Positions 47,926-56,321 of a DNA stretch of 64,000 nucleotides are shown one piece after another. Under the pieces are notes generated by a model. That model saw only the letters and a list, made by a program, of their open reading frames with translations, made no database searches and was not told the origin of the DNA. The stretch lies in the NCBI RefSeq assembly GCF_031326345.1, contig NZ_CP133671.1:3720001-3784000 (forward strand), read 5' to 3'. Position 1 is the stretch's first letter. Each line of letters starts with the position of its first letter. The position numbers and the translations under genes were made by a program. The DNA comes from Aureispira sp. CCB-E. Lineage in GTDB: Bacteria > Bacteroidota > Bacteroidia > Chitinophagales > Saprospiraceae.

Positions 47926-48180
47926 AATAGTTCGTTGAAACCACGCAGTAGCAGCGAAGCTAACTAAAAGCGCAGCGCTCACGAAGTAAACTTTATTAGT
48001 TTACTTCGTGAGTGCTGCGCAGTTGATAATTAACAAGTTACACCTTTGTTGTGCTTTGTGTTAAAACTTTGATTATCAAACTAATATAAATGTTATTTTT
48101 TATCTTTTTGGTGAAAAAGTAAACAACTAAGCGATAGCGATCTCACGACCGCAGGGAGCTAATTAACGAACTACTAAATT
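47926..48180 (+). repeat. Nested foldback repeat, copy D (longest)
   Basis: A 255 bp copy with AATAGTTCGTTGA on the left and TTAACGAACTACTAA on the right. Its left half contains an inner hairpin, arms 47970-47992 and 47998-48020, of 23 bp with one G-T pair and a five-base loop (TTATT). That hairpin joins the CGCAGCGCTCACGAAGTAAA module to an inverted copy of itself. A module with CTAAGCGATAGCGATCTCAC precedes the right end. Confidence 0.88.
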
Positions 48181-48198
48181 AATACATCGAACCACAAA

Positions 48199-49308
48199 AT
48201 GATACCAATGCTACGCTACCTATTTGTAATCACTTTAGTATTTTTAACTGCCCTTAGTTGCGAGAAAGAAAAAACATTGCAAGAAGAATTTGAAGAAGCC
48301 GCAGAAAAAGAAACTTGGCATTTTATCCCCATTCCAGGAATGATTTGTCGTGACAATAGCAATACAGGGATTGGAGTACGTCTAAAGAATAATTCCAATA
48401 AGGTCATTATTTATTTAGAGGGAGGCGGCGGCTGTTTTAATGCGGTTACTTGTGTTGCGAATCCAAGTGCTTTTGGTCAAATCTCTTTTGACAGTTGGCA
48501 AACAGTAGGATTGCAGTTTGGAATTTTTGACAAAGGGAGTTCTTACAACCCATTTAAAGACTGGAACTATATCTATATTCCTTATTGTACGGGAGATGTA
48601 CACAGTGGAACAAGTTATAATTCATATGTTAATATTGTACACCAAGATCAAAAAATGGTTGGACATAATAACATTACTTTGGCTTTGGAGGCTTTAAAAA
48701 CGTATTTTGGAACTCGTTTGGATGAAGTATTTTTGACAGGGTCTAGTGCTGGTGGATATGGAACATTAATCAATGCCAATCAAGTGATAGAAGCTTTTCC
48801 GAATGCTACAGCAACTGTTTTAGACGATTCTGGTCCTGTTTTAATGGATCAAAACGTTCAACCCGACTGCTTGGATGATTTGTGGCAAGGAATTTTTCAT
48901 ACCCATATCCCTGATGATTTTGCAGATTATACTTCTGGGCAATACAGCACTTCTATGAAATCCATCTATGAATATCTAAGCAACAAACATCCCAATGTTC
49001 AGTTTGGGTTAATATCTGCGTTGGAGGATATCGTTATTCGAGAATTTTATGGTTATGGTGTTAATAATTGTGCCGAGTCTACAGTTGTTCCTGCACCTTT
49101 GCCTGCTATAGATTATAAAAATGCTTTAATTTATTTGAGAGACTCTGTCTTTTCACGGCATACCAATTGGAAGACATTTTATGTTAATGATGCGAGCCAT
49201 ACCTTTAATTTATTGCCAGGAACCATGCAAAAAGAAGTGAATGGGGTGCAGTATGGTCAGTGGATTAATGCTTTGCGAAATCGAACAGCAACGCATGTTT
49301 ATGAGTAG
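48199..49308 (+). CDS. Pectin acetylesterase-family lipoprotein
   Basis: A 369-residue lipoprotein (signal ends TALSC, lipid Cys near residue 21; an ATG at 48208 is an equally good start). The serine hydrolase core is clear: VIIYLEGGGGCFNAVTCV is the oxyanion-hole and disulphide region, and FLTGSSAGGYGTLINANQVIEAF carries the nucleophile Ser in GSSAGG. DDSGPV and the late NDASHTF supply candidate Asp and His of the triad. This is the pectinacetylesterase/Notum family, which removes acetyl or acyl groups from polysaccharides or proteins. No other pectin gene is near. It would sit on a membrane, probably facing the outside. Confidence 0.88.
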   Translation: MIPMLRYLFVITLVFLTALSCEKEKTLQEEFEEAAEKETWHFIPIPGMICRDNSNTGIGVRLKNNSNKVIIYLEGGGGCFNAVTCVANPSAFGQISFDSWQTVGLQFGIFDKGSSYNPFKDWNYIYIPYCTGDVHSGTSYNSYVNIVHQDQKMVGHNNITLALEALKTYFGTRLDEVFLTGSSAGGYGTLINANQVIEAFPNATATVLDDSGPVLMDQNVQPDCLDDLWQGIFHTHIPDDFADYTSGQYSTSMKSIYEYLSNKHPNVQFGLISALEDIVIREFYGYGVNNCAESTVVPAPLPAIDYKNALIYLRDSVFSRHTNWKTFYVNDASHTFNLLPGTMQKEVNGVQYGQWINALRNRTATHVYE

Positions 49309-49358
49309 TGGTCGATAAATCTTAAGCAGATGTCAATTAGGCAAATCGAAAGATTATG

Positions 49359-50315
49359 TTAGTAGTTTTTGACAACGTCTTTTACAATTTGATCGTAATA
49401 ACCTGAGTAAGGGTGCCAAGGATAACTACTGGGATCATTGAAGCCTTTCGCCCATTTTTCAAAGGTATCAGGGAGGTAATAAAACCAAAGTTGAGGTTGC
49501 GGTTTGATCCCTTTGCTTTGACAATAGGGGAGCCAGATGGTACGATAAAAAATAGCTGTTTCTTGGGCTGCTTTATATTCCAAACGAGCATAGCGCATGA
49601 TATAATCTTTTCTGCTACAAGCAAAGTATTTGGCATCTCGTTCAATTTTTTGAAACTCAGGACCATTTTTGATGTTGTGCAATTCATAGACAATACCAGC
49701 CCACATTTCCTCTGATGTAATATCATCTGCCACCCAAACACGTCCTTCTGATTTGGGAGTAGGATAAGCATGCACAGCATTGACACCAGTTGGAATAGGA
49801 AAGTTTTTGTTTGAGTTTGCTTGCCAGTAAATAGGAGATTGAACATCTTCGCCAGCTAGTTTATAAAGAACCCATTGCCAAATAAGATCATCTTTTTGGA
49901 CAATATCAGCAAGAGCAGGTCGATCAACCAACATTTGCAACAATTCATGCTCACCATGCTGAATATTTTCTCTAGAAAGAGAAAAGTCGTTGCGCAACAA
50001 ACGAACAAAAGTATTGGCTTTCCAAATGCCTTTTTTTATTTGACCATTTTCATAAAAAAGAATGCCTTCTCCATCCATTTTTCCTTTTTTCCAACCCCCA
50101 ATAAATTTGCGCTTGTTTTGCCAATAAAAAACACCATAACCATTCATTTTGCCATTGCTAAAATTCCCAATATACTCTTCCCCGCTGTGCCATTCAAATC
50201 GACCGTAGCCATTTTGACAATTGCCCGATACACACGTTCCGTCTTGTGCAAAGGTGTTTGTACTAGCAAAAATTAAAATAAAGTAAAAGAGAAGGAACCT
50301 TTGTAGCATATTCAT
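49359..50315 (-). CDS. Exported MORN-repeat protein
   Basis: A 318-residue protein with a signal peptide ending TFAQ (residue 24; an ATG at 50309 is an alternative start). Three to four MORN units follow: GNCQNGYGRFEWHSGEEYIGNF, NGKMNGYGVFYWQNKRKFIGGW, KGKMDGEGILFYENGQIKKGIW. The rest (from about residue 105) is a helical region with aromatic residues (WLPYCQSKGIKPQPQLWFYYL) that I do not recognise. MORN repeats form extended beta-sheets that bind lipids or proteins. It would act outside the cytoplasm. The gene is divergent from ybaK. Confidence 0.82.
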   Translation of the reverse strand: MNMLQRFLLFYFILIFASTNTFAQDGTCVSGNCQNGYGRFEWHSGEEYIGNFSNGKMNGYGVFYWQNKRKFIGGWKKGKMDGEGILFYENGQIKKGIWKANTFVRLLRNDFSLSRENIQHGEHELLQMLVDRPALADIVQKDDLIWQWVLYKLAGEDVQSPIYWQANSNKNFPIPTGVNAVHAYPTPKSEGRVWVADDITSEEMWAGIVYELHNIKNGPEFQKIERDAKYFACSRKDYIMRYARLEYKAAQETAIFYRTIWLPYCQSKGIKPQPQLWFYYLPDTFEKWAKGFNDPSSYPWHPYSGYYDQIVKDVVKNY

Positions 50316-50397
50316 TATTTTGTAAGTAGAAATCTATTAAAATAGATGCATCAAGTTGATAAATGGTTGTGCTAGATATTAAAAATACAAAATAAGA

Positions 50398-50865
50398 ATG
50401 AAAAAGACCAATGCAATACGGTTGTTACAGCAGAAAAAAGTAACTTTTGATACAATAGAGTATACTTATGATAGTGAGAATTTGAACGTACAAAAAATAG
50501 CTGAAGATAACGGCTTAACCTTGACGCATATTTATAAGACTCTAGTATTGAAAGGAGACAAGACAGGCGTTTTTGTTGCCTTAGTAGCTGGCGATGCTTC
50601 TTTGTCTTTAAAAAAGATGGCGGCTGTAAGCCAAAATAAAAAGGTAGCAATGCTGGCGGTTAAAGATTTGCAAAAGCATACTGGTTATGTTCGGGGCGGT
50701 TGCTCACCTATTGGCATGAAAAAACAATATTCAGTTTATATTTCAGAAGAAGCAAAAGACTTAGAAAAGTTGTATATTAATGCAGGAACTAGAGGTCTCT
50801 TGGTTGGACTTGTACCCAAAGATTTGTATAATTTGGCTCAAGCAGAATGGGTCGAAATTGTTTAA
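50398..50865 (+). CDS. ybaK: Cys-tRNA(Pro)/Cys-tRNA(Cys) deacylase, YbaK/EbsC family
   Basis: A 155-residue single-domain protein of the YbaK/ProX family, which frees cysteine from mischarged tRNA(Pro). Family landmarks: KTLVLKGDKTGVFVALVAGDASLSLKKMAAV, with the conserved Lys, and GYVRGGCSPIGMKK, the substrate-recognition loop typical of YbaK. The C-terminal INAGTRGLLVGLVPKDLYNLAQAEW is also conserved. It is cytoplasmic, and its length matches E. coli YbaK (159). It precedes the Crp/Fnr regulator gene by 19 bases, so the two are probably co-transcribed, although no functional link is obvious. Confidence 0.92.
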   Translation: MKKTNAIRLLQQKKVTFDTIEYTYDSENLNVQKIAEDNGLTLTHIYKTLVLKGDKTGVFVALVAGDASLSLKKMAAVSQNKKVAMLAVKDLQKHTGYVRGGCSPIGMKKQYSVYISEEAKDLEKLYINAGTRGLLVGLVPKDLYNLAQAEWVEIV

Positions 50866-50884
50866 TTGACTTTTGAATGTATAA

Positions 50885-51463
50885 ATGAGCAAAATAACAG
50901 AGTTTTTTAGTCATTTTCCCTTTTTAAAAGCAGATGATATTGCTGAAATTGAAGCCATTTCTGTCATGAAAAGCTATCAAACAGGAGAACAGTTTATCAA
51001 ACTTGGAGCCACTCGCAAAAAGGTTGGTATCATAGAAACAGGACTGATAAGAGGGTATAGCATTAAAAGTTCAGGAGAAGAAGTATCTGTTATTTTTGCA
51101 AAAGAAGGAGAAATTGCTTCTACCCATGAGCTTATTTTTTATGAGGAACCGAGTCGCCAAATTGTAGAGTTTTTGGAACCTACAACCATGTTAGTTTTTG
51201 ACTATCGAGATATAGAGCGGTTGGCCACTGTTAATCCTAGAATAGATCAAATGCGCAATCAATTTATTCAAGATTTTCTTGTAAAAGTACTTCAACGATT
51301 AGAAACTTTTCTAATCTGTAGTCCCGAAGAGCGGTATTTGTGGTTGATTAGAGAAGAACCTAGCTTAATGCAGCGTGTTCAGCAAAAACACTTGGCTTCC
51401 TTCTTAGGCATTACTCCTGTCTCTCTGTCTCGGTTACGTTCTAGAATGAGTAAAAAGCATTGA
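50885..51463 (+). CDS. Crp/Fnr family transcriptional regulator
   Basis: A 192-residue regulator. Residues 15-125 form the cyclic-nucleotide-type beta-roll (YQTGEQFIKLGATRKKVGIIETGLIRGYSIKSSGEEVSVIFAKEGE), without the cluster-binding cysteines of Fnr or the full cAMP-binding RxS motif of Crp, so the ligand is unknown. The C-terminal helix-turn-helix is QKHLASFLGITPVSLSRLRSRMSKK, the short form typical of Bacteroidota Crp-like regulators. It likely binds DNA as a dimer in response to a small molecule. Targets cannot be read here. It is the second gene of a pair with ybaK. Confidence 0.9.
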   Translation: MSKITEFFSHFPFLKADDIAEIEAISVMKSYQTGEQFIKLGATRKKVGIIETGLIRGYSIKSSGEEVSVIFAKEGEIASTHELIFYEEPSRQIVEFLEPTTMLVFDYRDIERLATVNPRIDQMRNQFIQDFLVKVLQRLETFLICSPEERYLWLIREEPSLMQRVQQKHLASFLGITPVSLSRLRSRMSKKH

Positions 51464-51782
51464 TGACGGATGTCTAGATTCTTAAAAAGAAAAGCAAACC
51501 TTAACAAGATAATTCCTAACTACAGTAATTAATGATTTATTGAACTCACACAGTACTACTGATGGAGCACGTACATATTTTTGCAAAAAAAAATAAAGAT
51601 TTTCATATTTGAATAAATCTAAATTATCGGATCTTTTTTCAGGGAAAAATCTCCTTGTAAGGCTTTAGGAGTATATTTTTAGATAATTTGTGGTTTTATA
51701 AATCAGATAATTGCTGTAAAAAGTCTTTTTTTGTGGGGTAAATTTGTTGCATCTTTGAATTGTGAAGAAAGTTAAAAGGAAA

Positions 51783-51833
51783 AACCAAGGATATGTTGCA
51801 AGTGCGGTGCAATATGTTCTTGGTTCTTTTTTT
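51783..51833 (+). ncRNA. Candidate small RNA end or orphan terminator
   Basis: An 18 bp stem, AACCAAGGATATGTTGCA with TGCAATATGTTCTTGGTT (three G-T pairs), a seven-base loop AGTGCGG, and a C followed by seven T. It lies 320 bases after the Crp/Fnr stop, too far for an ordinary gene terminator, and a TTTG...CATCTTTG promoter-like pair stands at 51730-51757. A short untranslated transcript of about 70 bases is possible; the stem itself is clear, the RNA is inference. Confidence 0.4.
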
Positions 51834-52015
51834 AAAGTGAGAATAAACGATTTATTAGGTTTGTTTAAATAATATGATTGGCTCATAAAGTACTATAACT
51901 AGCAGATAACCAAAAGTTAAATCAAGTATTAAAGTCCCTATAATACTGAGAATTACTTATAGAGTTTGTTAGGGGTAATAAATTCTAATTATATTAATTT
52001 CGGGATGTAAAAACA

Positions 52016-52046
52016 AAAACTAGCACTGGTGTGGTGCTAGTTTTTT
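52016..52046 (-). terminator. Rho-independent terminator
   Basis: AAAACTAGCAC faces GTGCTAGTTTT across a short loop. Read on the reverse strand it is followed by a T-rich tail, so it ends the operon whose last stop is at 52061. Confidence 0.8.
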
Positions 52047-52060
52047 ATTTTTCAACATTC

Positions 52061-52813
52061 TTAGGGCTCGATTTGAGCCTTTAAACGTTCGATTTCTGCT
52101 CTTAATGCTTTGAGTTCTGCTAAAACAGCTACGGTGCCATTTGCTGTCAAAAATTTGAGGTCGCCATTATTGCCGTCAATAGAAATTGTTGTTTTGTTTT
52201 GGCGATTTTTGATAATAAGTTCTCCATCTTGCTCCTTATTGCCCAAAATAAGAGCTCCTGAAAGCCCATTCATTCGAATTGTCTCGCTACCTTGAGCACC
52301 CAAATTTATTTGACCTAATAAGCCATCTAGTTGTACAAAATCTTCTCCAGTATTACTTTTAAGAAGAAGTTTACCAGGGCTTCTTTGCCGCCCTAAGCTA
52401 AGCGTTGCGGTATCACCATCGAGCTTAGACGTTATTTTTCCTGCGTGATTTCTAAGATAAAGGTTACCATCCTTGCCATTAGTGCCAAGTGTTAGGTTGC
52501 CATATTGCCCATCTAAATGGATGGTTGTCTTTCCTGCGCTATTTTTAATATATAAATCACCATCATTTTTACCCTCTGCATCTCCCAAAACCAAGGAGGC
52601 ATTATCTCCATTAAATATTATAGTGTCTTTTCCCAAGACGTTTTTAATATTCATGCTTCTTTGTTTGGGATTAATTTCTACAAAGATTTTATTTGTTGTT
52701 TTATTCTTAAATTGGTTGTTCTCATTGTTGATTTCCAACTGTAAGCCTGTCACTTTGGTATTGTCGCCAAGGATTTCTATTGTTGAGTTATCTAATTTTA
52801 TATCGCTATTCAT
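52061..52813 (-). CDS. Beta-repeat protein with C-terminal coiled coil
   Basis: A 250-residue protein without signal peptide. Residues 60-225 consist of five to six repeats of about 28-32 residues, each with a strand pattern like LYIKNSAGKTTIHLDGQYGNLTLG: NLYLRNHAGKITSKLDG, KLLLKSNTGEDFVQLDG, ELIIKNRQNKTTISIDG. The regular alternation suggests a beta-helix or fibre. The end (VLAELKALRAEIERLKAQIE) is a coiled coil that could trimerise it, as in tail fibres. I know no family name for it. It is the last gene of the reverse-strand operon and probably acts with its neighbours, outside the cytoplasm only if a non-classical export route exists. Confidence 0.75.
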   Translation of the reverse strand: MNSDIKLDNSTIEILGDNTKVTGLQLEINNENNQFKNKTTNKIFVEINPKQRSMNIKNVLGKDTIIFNGDNASLVLGDAEGKNDGDLYIKNSAGKTTIHLDGQYGNLTLGTNGKDGNLYLRNHAGKITSKLDGDTATLSLGRQRSPGKLLLKSNTGEDFVQLDGLLGQINLGAQGSETIRMNGLSGALILGNKEQDGELIIKNRQNKTTISIDGNNGDLKFLTANGTVAVLAELKALRAEIERLKAQIEP

Positions 52814-52875
52814 AATAATTTAATTTTTTAATTTGAAGGTTAGGTTGGTAAGTAGTATTGGAGTTGGTCGGTTGA

Positions 52876-53868
52876 CTATTGTTGTAAAATACTAGCAGCT
52901 TTTCGAGTTTCACCAAGTGTCTTTAGGATATGTACTGCTTGGTGTTTTAAGAAAGAATTGTGACTGGCAGCAATTTTTAAAGCAAGCGTTTTAGCCTGTG
53001 TTTTTTTATTGTCATAAACACTAGCCCAAGCTTTTGCAAAAAGAATCATATTTTGATTTTTTTGCGTTGATGAAAATCTTCGTTCTAGTTTTTTGAGAGA
53101 AGAATGAATCAAAGCAGGTTTTTGATACCTAAGCCCTATATCAACCAAAGACGATTGTCCCAGTGTCTTCATAGTCACAGCTAATTCTGACCGCTTCCTA
53201 GAGTTAGCTAAAGTTTGAAAATAGCCCAAACTTTGTTGTAATTGTATGTTGTTCTTCGTATACCAAGACAAACTATATCGCTGCGCTACAAATTGCAAAT
53301 AAGTATTTTTAGGATAGCTCTTTAAAGCATCTCGTATCAATTGTCGTGTTTCAAAGTGAACGTCTGCACTAGATTGAGTCAACTTAACTTTTATCGGGAG
53401 TATTTTTCTCCAACCATAGCCTATAATAATTGCAGCTTCATACGTTCCATCATCCCAATCCATATATCCTTTGCGACGTAATTCTTGATAAAAAGAAATA
53501 TCCGTTAACAAAAGACTCAAGGCATGAATTGTCTGGTGTTCATTCTCCAAATTCTCGAAAGGACCTGCTGTGATTTTATTTTTTATAAAACGATGTTCTT
53601 TGATTAAATCAACAATGTTTTTTTCTTGATGTTTGAAAATCTGATAAGCTGTATTTTTCAAAATTTGCCTAAAAATATCAGGGTGAACCTTTAGATAATT
53701 ATCTGTAGCAGAGTAATAGCCGTAAACCTCTTGATGACCACCAGAAATAGTGACTAGTAGAGATATTGCCGATTCGATAGGATTCCAGTAATGAGGATTG
53801 TCGCCAACCATAAATTTGGAATTCCCTAAGATGGCAGATTGTATGTTAGAGTGATTCAAGGTAGCCAT
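52876..53868 (-). CDS. Helical protein of unknown function
   Basis: From the ATG at 53868 the protein has 330 residues; a start at 53904 would enlarge the overlap with the upstream gene from 23 to 59 bases. It has no signal peptide and is mostly helical, with TPR- or HEAT-like pairs in the second half (LQLQQSLGYFQTLANSRKRSELAVTMKTLG, LIHSSLKKLERRFSS, HQAVHILKTLGETRKAASILQ). The stretch TYEAAIIIGYGWRKILPIKVKLTQSSADVHFETRQLIRDALKSYPKN is a less regular middle region. I do not recognise the family. Its translation is coupled to the preceding gene by the overlap, so the two products are likely made together. Confidence 0.72.
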   Translation of the reverse strand: MATLNHSNIQSAILGNSKFMVGDNPHYWNPIESAISLLVTISGGHQEVYGYYSATDNYLKVHPDIFRQILKNTAYQIFKHQEKNIVDLIKEHRFIKNKITAGPFENLENEHQTIHALSLLLTDISFYQELRRKGYMDWDDGTYEAAIIIGYGWRKILPIKVKLTQSSADVHFETRQLIRDALKSYPKNTYLQFVAQRYSLSWYTKNNIQLQQSLGYFQTLANSRKRSELAVTMKTLGQSSLVDIGLRYQKPALIHSSLKKLERRFSSTQKNQNMILFAKAWASVYDNKKTQAKTLALKIAASHNSFLKHQAVHILKTLGETRKAASILQQ

Positions 53869-55864
53869 GTTTTTGTGTCCGTTCAATGTTAATAATCCAT
53901 TCATGTGAGGTGAAGCGGTTACGACCTTGCCCTCTTATTTTTAATCTGGTAGAACGATTATCGCTTCTAATTAAACTAAAGTGTCGAGGATCGCCTATGA
54001 TATAATCTTCGTTGAGTGCATCTAGATGTTTCGGTCCTTTCATAACAACGTTAATATTATCAATTGCTTCATTGCCCCAGTCGGTGCCATACCATTCAAC
54101 TCCACAATCCCTAATGACAAGCGGCATTCTATCTAAGACCCAAACTCGGTGTGTTGTATTTTTCTTAAATGTTTTGCCTGCACGAATATTGCCATTCCAC
54201 CAAGCAGACCACATGCCATTAACACCATAATATAAATGCCATTCATTGCCAAACGTACTGCCTTTGATATTGACTTTCATTTCTTCAAAAGTAACTTCAT
54301 ACTCCTGTAGTAAATGGAAACCTAATTCACTCCAACCGCATTCTAATATAGCATAATAGCCAACAGGAATATCAGTCATGCCAGATAGGTTAGCCTCTAC
54401 CTCAAAGTAAGCAGGTGCACCATCAGGACCATGGATTAAAGTGGCCTTTGGCTGAAAGTTTATAGGAGTATCAATAGGAGTAAAGCCCGTTATACTATGC
54501 CAATCTCTAAATCCTTTGTGTTTGCCGCCTTTAGAAGGGTTGTCGTATTGCGTTAAGCTTAAAAAATCGTCCAGCTGCTCCCCATCCTTAACAGTAATAT
54601 GTTGACAAAACTTTATATTAAAAACTAAAGAAGCTGTGGGGCTAGGGCGTTTGACAGGAGGATAAAATTTAAACTTGAGGGGATGTTTTTTTAGATTGGT
54701 AGCCCAACAATCTTTCGAGTCGCCTGTAACTCCTTTAGGAATGCCACCAAATTCGTGTTTCCATCTTGTTTTGGTGCCATTAGGAAAGCCGCCAGATAGA
54801 CCCATTCCAATGTAAGCTTGATTGACAGGAACAATAGCACCATTGTCACCAATATGACTAGCTGTAGTATGTTCTCGGATCATGGTGTGCATGGGATGAA
54901 TTTCTGTGCGAACAGGAGCGTGTCCTGTATCCCAAACATGCCGCCCCCAAAAGGTAATATATTCTCCCCAAAAAGGTCGCCATTGAACAGGAAAAGATCC
55001 CGTTTCTGATTCGTTGTGTATAAAAGGAACCATTTCGTTGCCTTGCCCTTTTGTTTTCATACCTTCACCCAGCAGATACATAAACTGAGGATCAGGAAAC
55101 AAGTCCCAATTCCAGTCGCGTGTTTCGTGACTAGTTGGGTTGTCGGTAGCTGTAACACGACTATATTCTTGAAAACCTGCTATTTGATGGCTCAATTCAT
55201 TGGAGACCTTGTGCCAATTGTCTCCATGAAAAAACGTTCTTCTTTGACTCGAACGTGGTTTATTGGAATGGTAGGTCTTTTTACTAAAAAAATTGCAATG
55301 TGTCTGTACCCATTCTCTAACCGAAGCCGTGTTGTTTTTAGCACCATCTTGCGAGGCATGGCGATTAAACGTTTCCCTTAGGCTAATCACTTCATTTCCG
55401 ATTTGATAAATGCTTGGTTCTAAAATTCTAGTACGGTGTTGTTTAATATCTAAGAGTCCTCTACCCATGCGGCTAAAGAAGTCACGGATATTAAGACGTC
55501 CTAGTTTGGGCTCAAATAGTTGAGGGGCATCTTCTGCCACAATTAAATCAAAAATGAGCTCGTAGTCAGACTCGTCTCTAGTAAAGGAAGCGGTTGCATC
55601 GTACATAGAAACCCGACCATCAAAGGTGTGCATGCCTAATTTGTCATCGCTACTTAAGGGATCTTCATCATATACTTCTAGAGTGATTTTGTGCTCAAAG
55701 GTATAAGAACGATTGATCGACCAAGTTTGACCATTGTCAAAATCACTATTTCGAAGGGTAACCCCTCGATGCCCATCCGCTTTTATTCTTAATTTGATTT
55801 CGTCGTCTCCAAGATCATCTTCATTTTCATAACACCGCATTCTTTTGATAATGATTGTATTCAT
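53846..55864 (-). CDS. Large C2-like protein with conserved DTGH...EIHP motif
   Basis: From the ATG at 55864 the protein has 672 residues and no signal peptide; the longer frame from 55912 would run into the stop of the small gene before it. Residues 1-110 form a C2-like beta-sandwich (VTLRNSDFDNGQTWSI, KITLEVYDEDPLSSDDKLGMHTFDG). The centre carries HVWDTGHAPVRTEIHPMH (309-326), a His/Asp/Glu cluster that could bind metal, beside a Trp-rich stretch. A second beta-sandwich region (about 490-600) is aromatic and ends in Trp-rich IRDCGVEWYGTDWGNEA. I remember the D-x-GH-P-EIHP pattern from other large uncharacterised proteins but cannot name them. Enzymatic activity is possible, not shown. Confidence 0.75.
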   Translation of the reverse strand: MNTIIIKRMRCYENEDDLGDDEIKLRIKADGHRGVTLRNSDFDNGQTWSINRSYTFEHKITLEVYDEDPLSSDDKLGMHTFDGRVSMYDATASFTRDESDYELIFDLIVAEDAPQLFEPKLGRLNIRDFFSRMGRGLLDIKQHRTRILEPSIYQIGNEVISLRETFNRHASQDGAKNNTASVREWVQTHCNFFSKKTYHSNKPRSSQRRTFFHGDNWHKVSNELSHQIAGFQEYSRVTATDNPTSHETRDWNWDLFPDPQFMYLLGEGMKTKGQGNEMVPFIHNESETGSFPVQWRPFWGEYITFWGRHVWDTGHAPVRTEIHPMHTMIREHTTASHIGDNGAIVPVNQAYIGMGLSGGFPNGTKTRWKHEFGGIPKGVTGDSKDCWATNLKKHPLKFKFYPPVKRPSPTASLVFNIKFCQHITVKDGEQLDDFLSLTQYDNPSKGGKHKGFRDWHSITGFTPIDTPINFQPKATLIHGPDGAPAYFEVEANLSGMTDIPVGYYAILECGWSELGFHLLQEYEVTFEEMKVNIKGSTFGNEWHLYYGVNGMWSAWWNGNIRAGKTFKKNTTHRVWVLDRMPLVIRDCGVEWYGTDWGNEAIDNINVVMKGPKHLDALNEDYIIGDPRHFSLIRSDNRSTRLKIRGQGRNRFTSHEWIINIERTQKHGYLESL

Positions 55865-55866
55865 AA

Positions 55867-56064
55867 TTAAGGTGTTTTGATGAAAAGTGAACCAATTGTA
55901 GACAATCCCCAAAAGAGTAGAGCAAAAGCAAAAAATTCAAAAGTGAAACTGCCCAACTTAACGAAGGTTTCGGTTAATAATAGAGCAATACTGAGCGGAA
56001 TTGCTTTGGTTAAAAGCAGCTTTTCGACTCCTACATTACGGAGGAGTAAAATCAATTCTTTCAT
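55867..56064 (-). CDS. Small two-helix membrane protein
   Basis: A 65-residue reading frame on the reverse strand, starting MKELILLLRNVGVEKLLLTK. It has two hydrophobic segments (about 21-34, 44-60) and stops two bases before the start of the C2-like gene, an arrangement typical of translational coupling. The opposite strand has a longer but lower-quality frame. Similar small holin-like or anchor proteins occur in other operons, but I cannot assign this one. It would be the first gene of the four-gene operon. Confidence 0.5.
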   Translation of the reverse strand: MKELILLLRNVGVEKLLLTKAIPLSIALLLTETFVKLGSFTFEFFAFALLFWGLSTIGSLFIKTP

Positions 56065-56198
56065 TGGTGTAATAATTTTAAGGATGATAATGAGAATACT
56101 TTGTATTGAATTGGGTGAGGCAATCAATATTTTTGTGTTTAGGAGAAGTCTAGTGTAATACTCACTCCCTTAAACCAAATTTCGATCAAAAAATAAAA

Positions 56199-56230
56199 AA
56201 GAGAAATCCCGCTTTTTCGGGATTTCTCTT
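56199..56230 (-). terminator. Rho-independent terminator
   Basis: A perfect 13 bp stem, AAGAGAAATCCCG with CGGGATTTCTCTT, six-base loop. On the reverse strand it is followed by TTTTTATTTTTT. It ends the sensor kinase/response regulator operon and isolates the four-gene operon downstream. Confidence 0.92.
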
Positions 56231-56321
56231 GTCCGTAAAATTACGGATGGATATCAGAAAGGTTTAAAGTCTATCGTATTTTTACTAGAATATGGATTCG
56301 TTACTCAGCTTAATGAATAGG

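Larger units (their letters stand above)
51464..52060. other. Intergenic region with hairpins only
   Basis: About 600 bases between the Crp/Fnr gene and the convergent four-gene operon. It holds a hairpin at 51783-51833 and a terminator at 52016-52046 and no convincing gene. A 73-codon reverse frame at 51665-51886 is broken up by the hairpin and looks spurious. Confidence 0.5.

Noticed and set aside
51665-51886. 73-codon reverse frame in the gap before the four-gene operon
   Set aside because: It runs through a strong hairpin and has no recognisable protein character.
52061-52813. Reading the beta-repeat protein as a phage tail fibre and the operon as a prophage
   Set aside because: No capsid, terminase, baseplate or lysis gene is near, so phage origin is not supported.
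55877-56158. 93-codon forward frame overlapping the small membrane gene
   Set aside because: It is a mirror of the reverse frame, which has better hydrophobic segments and a two-base spacing to the following gene.
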